From NCBI GenBank assembly GCA_032622095.1, contig CP136061.1:57243301-57307300 (forward strand): a stretch of DNA of 64,000 nucleotides. The letters run 5' to 3'. Below, in pieces: positions 11,090 through 22,992 of the stretch. Source of the DNA: Siphonodentalium dalli. Taxonomy: Eukaryota; Mollusca; Scaphopoda; Gadilida; Siphonodentaliidae. How positions within the stretch are numbered: position 1 is the stretch's first letter; each line of letters opens with the position of its first letter. Made by a program: the position numbers and the translations under genes. The notes under the pieces were generated by a model. The model did no database searches. It saw nothing but the letters and a program-made list of their open reading frames with translations, and was not told the DNA's origin.

Positions 11090-11890
11090 CGAGTGGCTGA
11101 AATCCGACGGCGGCCATGTTTCTATGACTAATTACACGACGATCGCACCATTGTTACAGTCCCTAGCAATGATTCGTTCTCATTTTGATACCAATGTCAT
11201 GACCCATGAATAATTTCACGATGATCGGTGCATCGACATAGGCCTAGGCTCTAGGCAGTGCTATTGATTTAATTATATATGCAGTGTTGTCGCTGAAATC
11301 CGACGGCGGCCATGTTTCTTTGAGAATTCACACCAAAATGACTCGTTCCCATCTACATGTCAATGTCAACCTCCGTGACAAATTTAATTATGATCGGACC
11401 AACACTGCGACCTCTTGCCCGTGCTAAATGATGCAATTTTGTAATCCAAGATGGCTGTTGGCGGCCATGTTTTTTTTCATGCAAATAAGCCCAAAATGAC
11501 TCGGTGTCTTCTATATATCAATGTCATGATCGATGAAAAAATTCGTAATGATAGGTGCATCAACACAGGCTCTAGGCTGTGTTATTGATTCAGATTTATA
11601 TAGTATTATCACTGAAATCGAAGATGGCCGATGGCGGCCATGTTTCTTGGAGGATTCACACCAAAATGACTCGTTCCCATCTACATGTCAATGTAAACCT
11701 CCATGACAAATTTAATGATGATCAGATAAACACTGCTTCTTCTAGCCCATGCTAAAGGATGCAATTTTTAAATCCAAGATGGCTACCAGCGGCCATGTTT
11801 TATGCAAATGAGCCCAAATGATTCGTTCCCATCTAGGCGCCAATGTCATCATCCATCAAAAAGTTCATGATGATCAGTGCATCGGTACGG
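11090..11890 (+). repeat. Tandem array of GGCGGCCATGTT monomers, alternating types
   Basis: About five monomers each carry CGGCCATGTTT (near 11111, 11307, 11462, 11635 and 11790), spaced 155 to 196 bp. Two versions alternate: one continues to ATTCACACCAAAATGACTCG, the other starts AATCCAAGATGGC and continues to ATGCAAATRAGCCC. This implies amplification of a dimer of roughly 330-350 bp. A lone monomer lies at about 8510-8625. Confidence 0.75.
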
Positions 11891-12571
11891 TCATGTAATA
11901 AACATGTAATCAGCAGCTGTGTTCGAAATTATAAACGGTACATTTATGCTATCCGTCTCCGGATCATAGTTTTAAAGTTTCCGCATATTTCGGTACTAGT
12001 TCCGCTACTTCGATTCTGAAACAGGTGATGGAGAATATGCAAATTTGTATTCGTTGGTGAATTTACAATACATTACCGAAATAAAGTGAGGTTTTCGAAG
12101 AACTGGAAAAATATACCTATGGAATGTTGTAGATTGGCATCTAAGGTGTAAGAGGTACCAACAGTTTTTAGTGAAAATATATTTTTTGTAGGAATACAGT
12201 TGAGTTCAAAATGGGTGGCAACAATTTGTTGTTTCATTCCTTCCGTGACCTATGGTGGTGGTGGTGGTGGTTCCGCCAATAAAAGAGGGGTTTTTACCAA
12301 ATTCCAAGCTCCTGTGGTTACATGTATGCTAAAAAAAAATCTATATCAGATTTATGGAGGCACGTACTCAGCACTAGGATGATTTTTCATTGCTTCACAT
12401 GTGCTTGCTTTGAAAGTGAGCTAGAACAAATATTTTGAATTTTGGAAAATTCCCAGGCCCTCCTTATAAGCTAATATAACATGTGAGATCTAAAACCCTA
12501 ATGTAAACCATGAATGAAATATGTCCACCTACATGTGCTAGTACCTCCTCATAATCCTTGAAATTCTACAA

Positions 12572-12720
12572 ATTTGTTGAAAAATACTAGCGATATAACA
12601 AGATACACCAATGCATTCATATGTTTTTGCACATAAAACCATGATAGATTTGAAACTTTCAATTTGAATCTATAAATGCATTGGTGTATCTTGTTATATC
12701 GCTAGTATTTTTCAACAAAT
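12572..12720. mobile_element. Foldback (MITE-like) element, 149 bp
   Basis: Arms of 50 bp (12572-12621 and 12671-12720) are inverted copies with one mismatch and flank a 49-bp centre. The arms begin ATTTGTTGAAAAATACTAGC. Near identity suggests a recent insertion. No target duplication is obvious. Confidence 0.85.
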
Positions 12721-12723
12721 AAA

Positions 12724-13335
12724 ATAGGTCTATCAGAATAGTTCACTATCTAAGGCGTTGTGTAATTACGGTGTCACATTGCAAGTTATGTGACAAGCTC
12801 TGAGCAGCACAGTAAAGACATCAAATCATTTTCTTGACCACATATCTACTACAAACATATTTGTCATTGATCCCTAATGGAGTTTCGCAAATGTAAGAGC
12901 ATGCATTGGCACAGGGTTTTCGCAAAATTTCAAGAAGCTCCAGTCATAGAAGGGTTTTAAATAATTAAGACAGTTGTATACATTTAACGGACATGGCTCA
13001 TTCGAACCCTAAATTTACTAGTATGTTTACGTAATTCGAGAAAAGGGGTCTCAAAACATATATGCAAACCAGCGTCCCTATCATTTTCGGTACGCGATAA
13101 TGTGTTTCCATTGGATCTTATTTGTCCATGCGAGAATAATAGCCTCTGTTGACATGGATGTAACAATAGAACAGTTTTCCAGTTTGTTACACAATGTCAA
13201 CATGAATTTTAGTCATTTACATTGATTCTTGGAAAACATTGATTTTTCTCAAATATACTCTAATCGCAATTTAGTAGTCAATAATTTTCAGTTGACTGTC
13301 GATGAACTGCAGTTAGTTAAATTCCGTAGTTTTTT
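12724..13335. other. No gene recognised
   Basis: AT-rich sequence. Open frames are short and shadow-like; no repeat boundary or RNA gene is recognised. Confidence 0.5.
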
Positions 13336-13790
13336 TTAAATGTACTCAATCCAATCAAACAGTACCCATACCATCAAGATACAACATTTCTTCAAAATAT
13401 GCTTTAGTTATCAGAATCGATGTATTGCAATAAAATAATGCTAATCACTGTCAACTATGGTATCAAATTACTCAAAACTTGTTGTTTACCAACATTTTTT
13501 CAACAAAATATGGTAGTATCATCACTAAAGTATATCAAAATTTGATCGTATTACCACTTGACTTTAGAGTTATCCATTTTCTTCCGCAATTTGTCCGAGA
13601 ACCTCAGTTTGACCACGTGTTTCTGGGCCACATATTATACATCTCGAGAAATAACAAACTTCAAAAATTTATATCTGATCACTCTGAGCTTTGATGGGTG
13701 GGTTCCTCGACTCAAATCAAATATTTTTTGCCCCAGAAACAAAAGAAATAGTAATATAGGAGTGTCTGGTCGGATTGAGTGCCTCCTACC
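13336..13790 (+). mobile_element. TTAA-type element family 1, diverged copy
   Basis: Begins near TTTAAATGTACTCAATCCAA and ends near GGATTGAGTGCCTC, diverged from the AGGTACTCAATC ends seen at 18380-18774. It shares the internal landmarks TTATCAGAATCGAT and GAGCTTTGATGGGTGG with the copies at 18380 and 21236. Noncoding. Confidence 0.65.
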
Positions 13791-14887
13791 CAGGTGGTGA
13801 AAAATAAAAGATATGAAAAATTGATATCTGATAACTAATTTAGGACCGAAATGAAAATTGGGAAAATATGGTTCTACTTCTAATAAAAGGGAACGATATT
13901 GAAAACTGTCACTCAAATTTAAAAAATTTTATTTCACCATCAGTTTAATTAAAACCACCTGCCTCTGAGGTACAAGATGAAATGTGGGAAAATGGCAAAC
14001 ATGGTAAGACCTCCAGGCTATAACACACCTGTTACCCCCATTTGATATTGGAATAGTTAGAAAATAGACATGAAAAATAACACCAAGAACAGTGTCTTCA
14101 CCATCGGTTATAGTAGTAGAATCAGGGTAGTATAGGATTAAATTTGTTTTCAATTATTTTTCCTCAATATGTGTCTACAGTATATTGTTTACACGCCGTT
14201 CACTCAACACAACATTCAAATTATACAGCATTGCGGAACACAAAGCTCATATCTTATACTTTCATATCATATCTAATTTTTCTGTGTGTTGAACAAAATT
14301 CTTTAAAACATTTAATCCAAGTAGATAATTAACACAGTTCCAATGCTACGTGCATGTGCATACTCTCCCCATCTTTCTATTGTTTACAGTTGATTTCAAC
14401 ATATAAACGCGCAGTGGACGGATCTACGTAAATTGTGAAAAACTATGTGGATATATACTTAGGCCAATGAAAAAAGATACTACATGTTTCCGCACGTCGA
14501 CCGACCCTAAAAATAACCTCAGACCAGGGGGGGTCTGGAAAAATATTGCACATATAGGGCCAAAAAAGTTTTTTTCCGACCCCGAAAAAACCATCAACCC
14601 ATTTGTGCAAAATAAATCCTCAAAATTATGGGGGCCCACCCCCCTTTCTCATGTTTTTTTTAGCCGTTCATCAATAACTGTGTTAACTGCCTTTCAATCC
14701 CATTCCACTATCCTTTTTTGGTGCAAACTCTTGCTGTGTACCATTAAGACTCAAGCAATAACATGCTTAATTGGTAAACACATATCAGAAAAACAAACTG
14801 TATTTCCAGGTGTTTCCTGTATCTAACAACAATGATAAAGCATGTAGGTACATTATAATGTCACAAATAGTCCTAGACCCCATTATA
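13791..14887. other. No gene recognised
   Basis: The first ~130 bp resemble parts of the preceding element. Near 14500-14640 there is a G/A-rich stretch with GGGGGG and TTTTTTCCGACCCC similar to 7430-7470 and 8800-8830, probably a dispersed repeat. No coding signal is supported. Confidence 0.45.
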
Positions 14888-15107
14888 CAGTAATGCCCTA
14901 AGTAATCAACTTCTTAACCAAAGCAGAATTATGGGTAACGTTTCAGGATTTAGTCGGAAATATGGCTTGTTGCCATTCATCGGAAAGCTCTCGCCGTGAG
15001 CTTTCCGATGAATGGCAACAAGCCATATTTCCGACTAAATCCTGAAAAGTTACCCATAATTCTGCTGGTTATTTAAAGAGGTCGATTACTTTAATAGGGC
15101 ATTACTG
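14888..15107. mobile_element. TA-flanked foldback MITE, long copy (220 bp)
   Basis: Almost the whole element is one inverted repeat of about 105 bp per arm around a short centre near 14996. The ends read CAGTAATGCCC inward from both sides, and each end is flanked by TA, as expected of Tc1/mariner-type insertion. A second copy lies at 39492-39645. No coding capacity. Confidence 0.85.
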
Positions 15108-16163
15108 TAGCCTTAATATATCGAGTGTGTTGTGTCTGACAGAACACTGGCCAGTGTAAATAGTGGTAAACATGTCAGGGGTTCCACAATTATTTGTACA
15201 TGACCAAAGAACTCTTCAGTCTTATTCACCGAGGTGGGGTGATGGAGGGGAATTGTTTTTGGTTAGGTATACACAGAGATATATGGTTATTATATCCCCC
15301 GGACACATGGTGTGTACCTCCAATATCTGTACAGTATTGTATACATGTGTATGCACATGTTGTGTATGTTTCAAGTTTTTCTGTATTTACACATATATGT
15401 GTAAACACTTGAACAGATATGTGTATCGAGTAACATGCAGACATGCGCACTGATAAAACTCTACACGTTGTCTCATGGAATCCATATTTGTTTGTTGGTG
15501 TTGATCACAGTTTCGACTCCAATAAGGACCAAGACCACTGAATTTGAGCCGTTTACAAGAAGAATATTTTTAGTAAAGGTGAGAATATTTATGCAAACAT
15601 ACGAAGAACGTAATTAGATACTTCGTACAGAATGTTGATTGAAGGTAAATTCGACGAAACAGTAATGCGTTAGTCCTGGAATTTACACTCGACTCATCAT
15701 CAATTGGTAATGTTATGTTATACTAGTAGTTGGAACTAATAACTATATATCCAAATTTCCAAAGTTATTTAGTCTAGTATGGAAGCCGGAATCCGGTAAA
15801 GGTGTCGAACAAATGTGTCCGGAAATTACCTTTCCCTGCGACCGGAAACCTTGACCTTTCTATTTCTGCCGTAAAAATGCGCACAATTTCTTGTTCGATA
15901 ACACGTATACTGCACTTTCTGCAGTACTATTCCTTAAATTATATTCAGTTCTCAACAATGTGAAGTATGCCTACATATTCATTTTTCTAAATGAAAAAAA
16001 CTCCCAACAGGCTGTCACTCACTGTGACTGTTCACTGGCAACCTGCACGCACATGCATTCTGAAAGTTTCACAAACTTTCAGTGAAAGTTCTGTCGAGTT
16101 CTGAACAGTGAGTGATAACTAATTAAAATACATTTATATTATTTATTAATATCTGCGATATAA
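15108..16163. other. No gene recognised; TACACATATATGTGTA palindrome
   Basis: Includes a TTACACATATATGTGTAA palindrome near 15390-15407, similar in type to the cluster at 24660-24985. The remaining sequence is AT-rich with short frames only. Confidence 0.5.
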
Positions 16164-16950
16164 GTGAACATTCAGACGACCATGATACAATCGTAACTGA
16201 CAGCTGACTGACGTAAGTGGAGGAATCGTGGCCCGATGAGATCATGATTGCGATGTTGACATCATGTCACATCATGTTGTCGTACATGGTGATATCGTAC
16301 ATGTACTAGTACTCGTACCAGCTGGACTGTCGGACAAAACAATTGTCCATTGGCACCATGTTGTATTTGCCGTTCGGCCGCGGAGTCAAGAGTTTGTAAC
16401 TGTAGCAGTTGAGCACTGCGGCCGAACGGCAAGTGAACCGCGGCCGAATGGCAAGTACACCATGGCCGAGAGGCAAATACAATGGAGCCGAATTGCATGT
16501 ACAACATGGTTAGATTTCTAGTTTGTATCATCTTTTTTCAGTTTAATGAACGTACACCGTGGCAACTACATGTACACCATGGATGAATGGTAAGTACACT
16601 GCGGCCCAACTGTAGTTAGTAGGTGGAGCATCGGTGTAGTTGCATTTTGGCCGCGGTGGCAACGCTAACCATACCGCGGTTAAGTAGTGGACACTTGTTT
16701 TGTCCAGCTGAGTAGGTTGTTTGTATAGCATGTGATTGACTACCCTGCGATCTTTCCAGCCACGATTTATATGTACACACGACTGCGATTACGTCACAAG
16801 TGGATACTAGTACGACACAATTTTGAATCTAAAATCAAACAGTGCTTGATATTTTTTTTTTACTTGAGCATGCGCCGTCTAACTATCGGTTACTTCCTAC
16901 GACGAAAATCCTTCCACTTATGATTGAATCGTGGTTGTCTGAAAGCTCAC
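16164..16950. mobile_element. Inverted-repeat DNA element, copy B (0.79 kb, opposite orientation)
   Basis: The ends match copy A at 1061-2122 in reverse. The left end here starts GTGAACATTCAGACGACCAT and the right end read inward starts GTGAGCTTTCAGACAACCAC. The GTAAGTGGAGGAATCG block near 16214 matches the inverted right part of copy A near 2080. The centre differs from copy A and carries a short tandem repeat. No transposase frame. Confidence 0.75.
16365..16530. repeat. GGCCGAANGGCAAGTACA tandem motif with inverted unit
   Basis: A 21-22-bp degenerate unit (GCCGAACGGCAAGTGAACC and relatives) repeats about four times from about 16420 to 16515. The unit TTGCCGTTCGGCCGC at about 16367-16381 is the inverted form of GCGGCCGAACGGCAA near 16420-16434, so the region can fold. 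It lies in the centre of copy B. Confidence 0.7.
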
Positions 16951-18150
16951 TAAGTAGATAATATTATTTCATTTCCAATTTCCAACAACACCTAATTTCG
17001 AATTAATGGAATATGCACAAGTAATCAAAAGCCAAAATTTGTTTTTACACATTTTATAGCTCGAACAAGTTATCACAGACCACAGTTGTTGGAAACTTGT
17101 GTCGAAACCTCGAAAAAATAAATATCTCAACCTCTACTTATAATACTGTCAATAGCAAGCCCACGGGTAGCCATTGGGCTTGGTACCCTTTGAACGAACT
17201 GCCCTTTTTACTGCAAGTGCCCGGTGGTGGTGATCGCCATTCAGGTGAACATGTCATGTGCAGCATTTGCTGAGCAGCAATTACCGAGAGGGACCTCTCT
17301 TCCAACGAACGATGTATATACGTTCCGGTGCACACAAATTCAATAAATACATATGTATAGACTGCCAACCCATGTCGGTATAAAGCTGCTATTACAGACA
17401 TGCGGCTGATGCATGAGGCTAGATGGGTTTATATATATAGGCGCAACATTTCAAATCATATATATTATATAAATCACTGGGGTTGTGGCTGACGCAGTTA
17501 AGCACATTTTTAAATCGAATGGGTTTAACTGCATCAGCCACAACCTCAGTTGTCGCACGCGTCAGTTGCAGGTCTGTAAAAACAGGATGGGGTTCAACAA
17601 CATATTGACAAACTAAAAGTAGCCTGACAGAATCACTGGATATAAAGACCAATGTATACAGCAAATGGGTATCGTGTAAAGTATATCATTCGAATGTCCT
17701 GCGAATATCATATCAACCTATAGCCGGCAGAGACTGGTAATGCTACAATTAACCTATGTCCATTAACCTTGGTCAAAATTTTCAACTGTTCTAAATATCG
17801 TTGAATTCCAGACATGTACATTTATATTCGGAAATTTCACACGAAACCATAGGTTGAAATCTTTTTGTAGATTGGTTATCAAACAATCTATTAGTGTGGA
17901 ATAATTTGTGTTAGACCAACAGGTCAGGTCTGAAGTTTCTAAAACCTTGAGGCTACTCAATAGATGCTATAGGATTTTTCAATTTTTATGTTCAAATTTC
18001 AAATGTTCTCACACGGCCCAGTGAATTCTGTGTCACCAATCACACAAGGACGGAGTTGTATTAATAATAATAACATGCATGAGCGTTGTTTTATTAACAG
18101 CCCTTTGGAGGCTTGGACCTATTTGTGGTCCTTGACCGTCGGGACATTAT
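16951..18150. other. No gene recognised; one hairpin
   Basis: AT-rich sequence. The only clear structure is the inverted repeat at 17479-17547. Confidence 0.5.
17479..17547. repeat. 23-bp inverted repeat (hairpin)
   Basis: GGGGTTGTGGCTGACGCAG at 17479 pairs with CTGCATCAGCCACAACCTC ending at 17547; the 23-base arms show two mismatches around a 23-base loop. Function unknown. Confidence 0.75.
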
Positions 18151-18990
18151 TTAATGCCCTCCACAATTATTATTATACCTCCCCCTGCAAGTTGTGGGGG
18201 GTTATACTGGAAACATCTTAGCCCTCCGTCTGTCCATGACACAAATTTGTGCAGAGTTTTTCTCAGTCATTTTTAATCATTTTCCATGAAACTTGGCAGA
18301 CAGCAACCACAATGAACCTGTGCACCTGTGATTATGAGGTCTGTCCAATTGTTTTTAGTTATCCCCCTTTTTGACTTAAAGGTACTCAATCGGATCAGAG
18401 GGTCCCCCATCTCAACAGATTCCAACAACACCAAAATTTTATCAAAGGTCACTTTATTTATCAGAATCGATTAATTATCCAAAAATAATGCTAACGACTG
18501 TGAACTATCGTATATAATTGCCCAAAATCTGTTGTATAGCAACATTTTGTTCAATGGAATTTAGTATCGAGAGTATGTCGGCCGGCTTTTCGGGGACCTT
18601 CTGGGACAGAATGTATTCCCGATAATGAAAAATAATAGATTTCTAAAATCGATATCTAATAAATCTGAGCTTTGATGGGTGGCTTCCTCGACTAGAATCA
18701 AATATTTTTACCCCCCCCCCCCCCCGAAGCCATTGAAATAGTAATTGAGAGGAGTTTTATCAGATTGAGTACCTTTAAGAGAATTTTCAATAGATTATAC
18801 AGGGGTAATACTTTGAGCTTTTGTTCCTATAATTTTTGGTCAACAGACATTTAGTACCATGGGAAACTGCATTATTCCAACATTTTTGTTAAATTTAAAA
18901 AAAAATGGCACAGATATTTATTACCATATGGGAATCTGTGCACCTGCGATTTTAAAGTCGGTCAGAGTGCACTTGCACTTTACTTGCTAC
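18150..18990 (+). repeat. Dispersed repeat interrupted by a TTAA element
   Basis: The 5' half (about 18160-18375, with GGGGGTTATACTGGAAACA and GTTATCCCCCTTTTTGAC) and the 3' half (from 18779, GAGAATTTTC) appear to be one dispersed repeat. The family-1 element at 18380-18774 splits it at TTAA. A second diverged unit with CTGTGCACCTGYGATT follows near 18940. Noncoding. Confidence 0.55.
18380..18774 (+). mobile_element. TTAA-flanked element family 1, best copy (395 bp)
   Basis: The ends are AGGTACTCAATC and its inverted form, flanked by TTAA on both sides (18376-18379 and 18775-18778). TTAA duplications are typical of piggyBac and Kolobok groups; assignment beyond that is not possible here. A C run at about 18711-18725 sits near the 3' end. 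Related copies lie at 13336 and 21236. No coding frame. Confidence 0.8.
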
Positions 18991-19204
18991 CAAAGCTCAT
19001 ATACAGAGAATACTCTATTTTATTTTATCTTCTTTTTTTTCTGTTTTATGCAGAACATAACTCAACATTTTAGTTGAGTCGCTATGGATGCTTGCGACAA
19101 AAATGGCAAAGATAAGTTCATCATAAGTTATTGTCGTTAAAGAGACTGTTCAGCAGACATTCTACTAGTACTTATGTTCCAATTCACAATTTTAACCGGC
19201 TCCA

Positions 19205-19492
19205 ACTTGATTGGTTTGGTTTATTAGGGTTTATTGTCGTTCTAGCCGCTATGCCACACATGACGTTGTCAATTTTACTGGTGGAGGAAAGACCACGCAG
19301 AGGCTTGATTTCACCAATAAATCGTCCCACTGCGTGTAGAAACCACCGACCCCAGAAAGCAACTGACAAACTTGCCCAGATACACGATTCCTTCCTATGA
19401 CGGGGTTCGAACCAGCTTCGTCAGCGCTGAACGGCCTGTGACGGTGTAATTCACCTGGAACTCTACCGATTCGACCACCGGGGGCCCCTGCT
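19205..19492 (-). mobile_element. tRNA-derived SINE, near full length (~288 bp)
   Basis: On the minus strand the head carries an A-box-like TGGTCGAATCGG (19466-19477) and a B box GGTTCGAACCC (19403-19413), the two internal promoters of RNA polymerase III. A conserved body follows, with CTGGGCAAGTTTGTCAGTTGC, and the tail near 19205-19235 is A/C-rich with TAAACC units. A second copy lies at 25364. It encodes no protein and would be moved by a LINE enzyme. The open frame over it is spurious. Confidence 0.85.
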
Positions 19493-21235
19493 CAAACTTG
19501 AAAACAAATTTGACTTCTTGTCTGATATAATACAACATGTGTTGGATATTTTAGGAGGTGGGTGTGGGGAAGGGTGGCTTTATACATTTCAAGTTCAAGG
19601 TGCATCCCTCCCCAATGGAGACCCTCCATCCACGTCCCTGATGAATGTTGGTGAAGTACATATGTGATTTTATAGCCCTGGAAGTTATTGCTGTGGCCAA
19701 TTTTCAGATTTCATGTGTATGTATACAATTGCAATTAAATAACTAGTCTGAGTAATAGCTTTTTCTAATGAAAACAATATTGTAATAAGTGTTTACTAAT
19801 TTTTGCAGATAACCCATGATAACCTCAGCTTATCGTAAGAATGAGTGATGTGATCCTCTGAATTTGCTGCAAGACAACTTTGCCAATAATTCTGAAATTT
19901 GTGAGAGGACAAAACATTTCCAATGGCAGTCTGTGTCTGTGAGTAAAATATAATGATGTTACTTTGCATTTCAACTAATCTTTTAATTTTGAGGGGCATT
20001 GTGGCTACCGGTACATGATCTGACTCACATGTATCACAACCTACATGCACATGTACAGTCGGTCAGGATGCTGAAATCAATCATGAAAAGATGAACTACT
20101 CTCATAATGAGTGTGTGTTTACGACTCTACGGCAATGCCATCGATGTGTGCTTCTTACGGAACACTCATTTTAGCACTGCGAAGCTCAACAGGTATATTA
20201 TATAGATATATTCTTCGCTGATATTGAATCGAATATGAATCATATACTCATGCAGCAGCATGTTTAATTGAATATGATTTTTTAAATATTTGCAGGATCC
20301 TAAAATTAAGTTACCCTTAGTGTCATCGAGAGTCTTTTATCAAATGAGTTGCAGAAGGTGCATGGATATATTTTGCGACAGCAAAACTCGAGCAGAATGT
20401 AATTATGCACTGTCCACCACGATTTTGATAAAATATTTGATATTATGGTACAAGTTGTGTTCTGTATTTATTCTACATCATTGTGTCAATCCATGATTCA
20501 GCTACCTTTATTGTGATTTAAGTCTGATGGATAACCCGTTATGATCGGGACATCACCTGAAGCTGATTGTTGACTTACTAAATGTACCTATAATAGCTGT
20601 TTGTCACCTTTCTTGGTGACAACATCAACAAAAATAGTTCCGGCTTCTATTCCACTAGAGGCATACAATAATAGGTATTCAATGGTGAGATTTGGTTGAA
20701 TAGTCAATAGGTGTGGAATAAAGCTTTATTTTATTTTATTTCTATTTACACAGCTGCAATATTTTGGTCTATTTCGTAAATTCATTTACATTGGTGGTAA
20801 TTTCAGCTTGTCCACTATAGCGCAATCCTGATTGAGACTCGCAACATATTTGACATCATACATGACAACCCATCCAGTACCAGATAATTAATTTATTTTC
20901 TTGCCATGTATAATAGATAACCAACTTGCCTAGAAAGTGGACAGATATTATTATTTGATTGAATAGTGGTGTGTAGTAAATACAAAACCAAACCACACCT
21001 GCACTTGGAGTAGGCAAACAATTGTGCACTTCTTTGTTAAAGTGTTGTGCTGCAAGATGCAACTTGACACTGGCCGCTCATGTAATATTTCACGGAACTT
21101 GAGCCCCCAACAAATTCGTGCAATAACGTTCACCACATTGAAAGTCTGTATATTTACATGTTTTTTTTATCATTGGAGTGATTATTTATCTTACTTCATT
21201 GTACCATAATTATAAGCTTTTCATGTATAATTTAG
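19493..21235. other. No gene recognised
   Basis: AT-rich sequence with short frames on both strands. A GTTTGTCACC/GGTGACAAC hairpin occurs near 20598-20622. The minus-strand frame at 19796-20050 (84 residues) has no recognisable motif. Pyrimidine tracts ending in TTTGCAG near 19808 and 20295 could be splice acceptors, but no exon is supported. Confidence 0.4.
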
Positions 21236-21668
21236 CGTGCAAGTTCTCAATCCGATTCAATGGTCCCCATATATTCAGGTTCCAACAACAACATATTTTG
21301 AAATGCCGCTTCAGTTATCAGAATCGATTAATTGCTGAGAAATAAAATAAAATTGCTCAAAATGTGCTATTTATCAACATGTTGTTCGACGAAAAATTTG
21401 CCTCATTATCAACACAAAGCTACTTGATTTTAGAGTTATCCATCTTCACCCGCAATTTGGTCCGAGGTAATCGGCTCGTTGACTTTTTCCCAGGCCACTA
21501 ATAAGTCTCGATGGTGAAAAATAATAGATTTAAAAAATTGATATGTAATAACTCTTAGCTTTGGTGGCTGGGTGTGGGTTCATCGGACTCGAATCAATTA
21601 TCCCCCCCCCCGAATTCAAATATATAGTAATTGAGCCCTTATTGAGGGGCATTTAATCAGATGATGCA
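21236..21668 (+). mobile_element. TTAA-type element family 1, diverged copy
   Basis: Shares GTTCTCAATCCGATT near its start, the landmark TTATCAGAATCGATTAATTG, a C run near 21603-21612 and an ATTTAATCAGATGATGC end with the copy at 18380. The TTAA duplication is no longer clear. Noncoding. Confidence 0.65.
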
Positions 21669-22990
21669 TACTTAATATTGGTTATATTATAAACAGTTTA
21701 CAGCTCATGTTTGTTCTGAGCGATAACTATTTCTAAAAATAGTGACAAATATATGTCCCACTTGATAGTCACATTATATAAGAAAATCAATATTAATTGA
21801 TAGTAGCGTTCCCAAATAGGTGTTTTTGACCCATTTTAATTATGTTATACCCAGGAAACTATATCATTTTTGTTATGGAAACAGACGTTTCATCTTTAAG
21901 TTTAAATTCAAGTCTGGAAATCATAGAGTGTGTCATTTCATATTTGGGAAATATGATTAACATTGGTACAAGTGACGTAGATACATGTAGCTGGAACCTG
22001 ATTTGTGGATTTTCATCAACAAGTGGGTGGGGGTGTCTGAAAATGGGTGGTTAAATGTTAAGGTCCATGCTATTATAGATTTTCTTCAGTTCAAACCATG
22101 ACATACATATAGAATAATTTAAAATTCTGACTTAATATATTTATTTTTTTCAGGAAGACTACAGAATCAGATATAAAATGTGCCATATCAGGAAGTAGAG
22201 GTCTACCATACAGTACTTAATGATCTGTTACTACATGTGTATTTAGCCCTAGCTCCAAAATGCCATGAGTTGAATTTCCCATTCAATGTGGATGACAAAA
22301 ACAGTATTTATGGATCAGTTCTCAAATGTGTGACAATCTTCAGCTGTGTAATATCATACACATGCTTTGTAAATTACCATTTAATATGTTATTGTGAAGG
22401 AGGATGGATGACAAGTCAAATTATTGTAATTGGTGATCTGACAATCTTCAACTAAGGAATTTTCTGTTCTCTGTTCATGAAAATCATTTTAAATGAAGCC
22501 TTGATTTTGGCTAACAACAGGATTGGAGCAGTGGTCGTACTATTATTCCTCTAATTTATTAACTGACTGAAACAGCTGAGGCCTTTCCAAGAACTTCTGA
22601 AGTGGATCATCTAATTTAACTTTTCTCCAGTGAAAATGTCTGCTTGTGTCTCAACTGTTACTGCGGTGTCAACCAGAGTTTGAAGGCTCCTCCAGCACAT
22701 GAAATATGAATTCTCAGCTTCATTTGTTCGATATATAGTTATATACCATTAAAATAAAGTTCATGCAAATTAATGTTTACTCTTTGCGAGTAAACTTTTC
22801 TCTAACAAAGTAATGGCGGCAACATGGTATTGAAAAACGATGTCAGTTATTATATGGGTTTATTTATCTACTGAAATAGGATAAGTCAGTCGGGTGTCCA
22901 TTAACCCATTAATTCTTTTCTCTATTTGAGGAATCTACTCACAATTTTGAATCGTGGCTAGAACAATTAAACAACTTCAAAGAGACCATA
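21669..22990. other. No gene recognised
   Basis: AT-rich sequence. The longest frame (22180-22455, 91 residues, plus strand) follows a pyrimidine tract ending in CAG near 22153 and has no recognisable motif or conserved pattern; I do not call it a gene. Confidence 0.4.
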
Positions 22991-22992
22991 TA

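Larger units (their letters stand above)
9397..12316. mobile_element. 2.9-kb element with ~300-bp terminal inverted repeats
   Basis: The stretch 9397-9691 is an inverted copy of about 12011-12316. Both ends start CACAGGAGCTTGGAATTTGG when read inward. The element is flanked by GTTACAT on both sides (9390-9396 and 12317-12323), which I read as a 7-bp target duplication. The inside holds a (CT)n run at about 10158-10201, a nested inverted-repeat element (10621-11055) and an array of AAGATGGC-type monomers (11090-11890). No transposase domain is visible, so this is probably a nonautonomous or foldback-type element. The superfamily is not assigned; 7 bp is unusual and could be part of an 8-bp duplication. 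Confidence 0.75.

Noticed and set aside
19131-19400. 89-residue plus-strand frame
   Set aside because: It lies over the minus-strand SINE and is an artefact.
19800-22160. Host exons after TTTGCAG and TTTTTTTCAG tracts (near 19808, 20295 and 22153)
   Set aside because: Pyrimidine tracts with AG are common in AT-rich DNA; no downstream frame with conserved features or paired donor could be identified.
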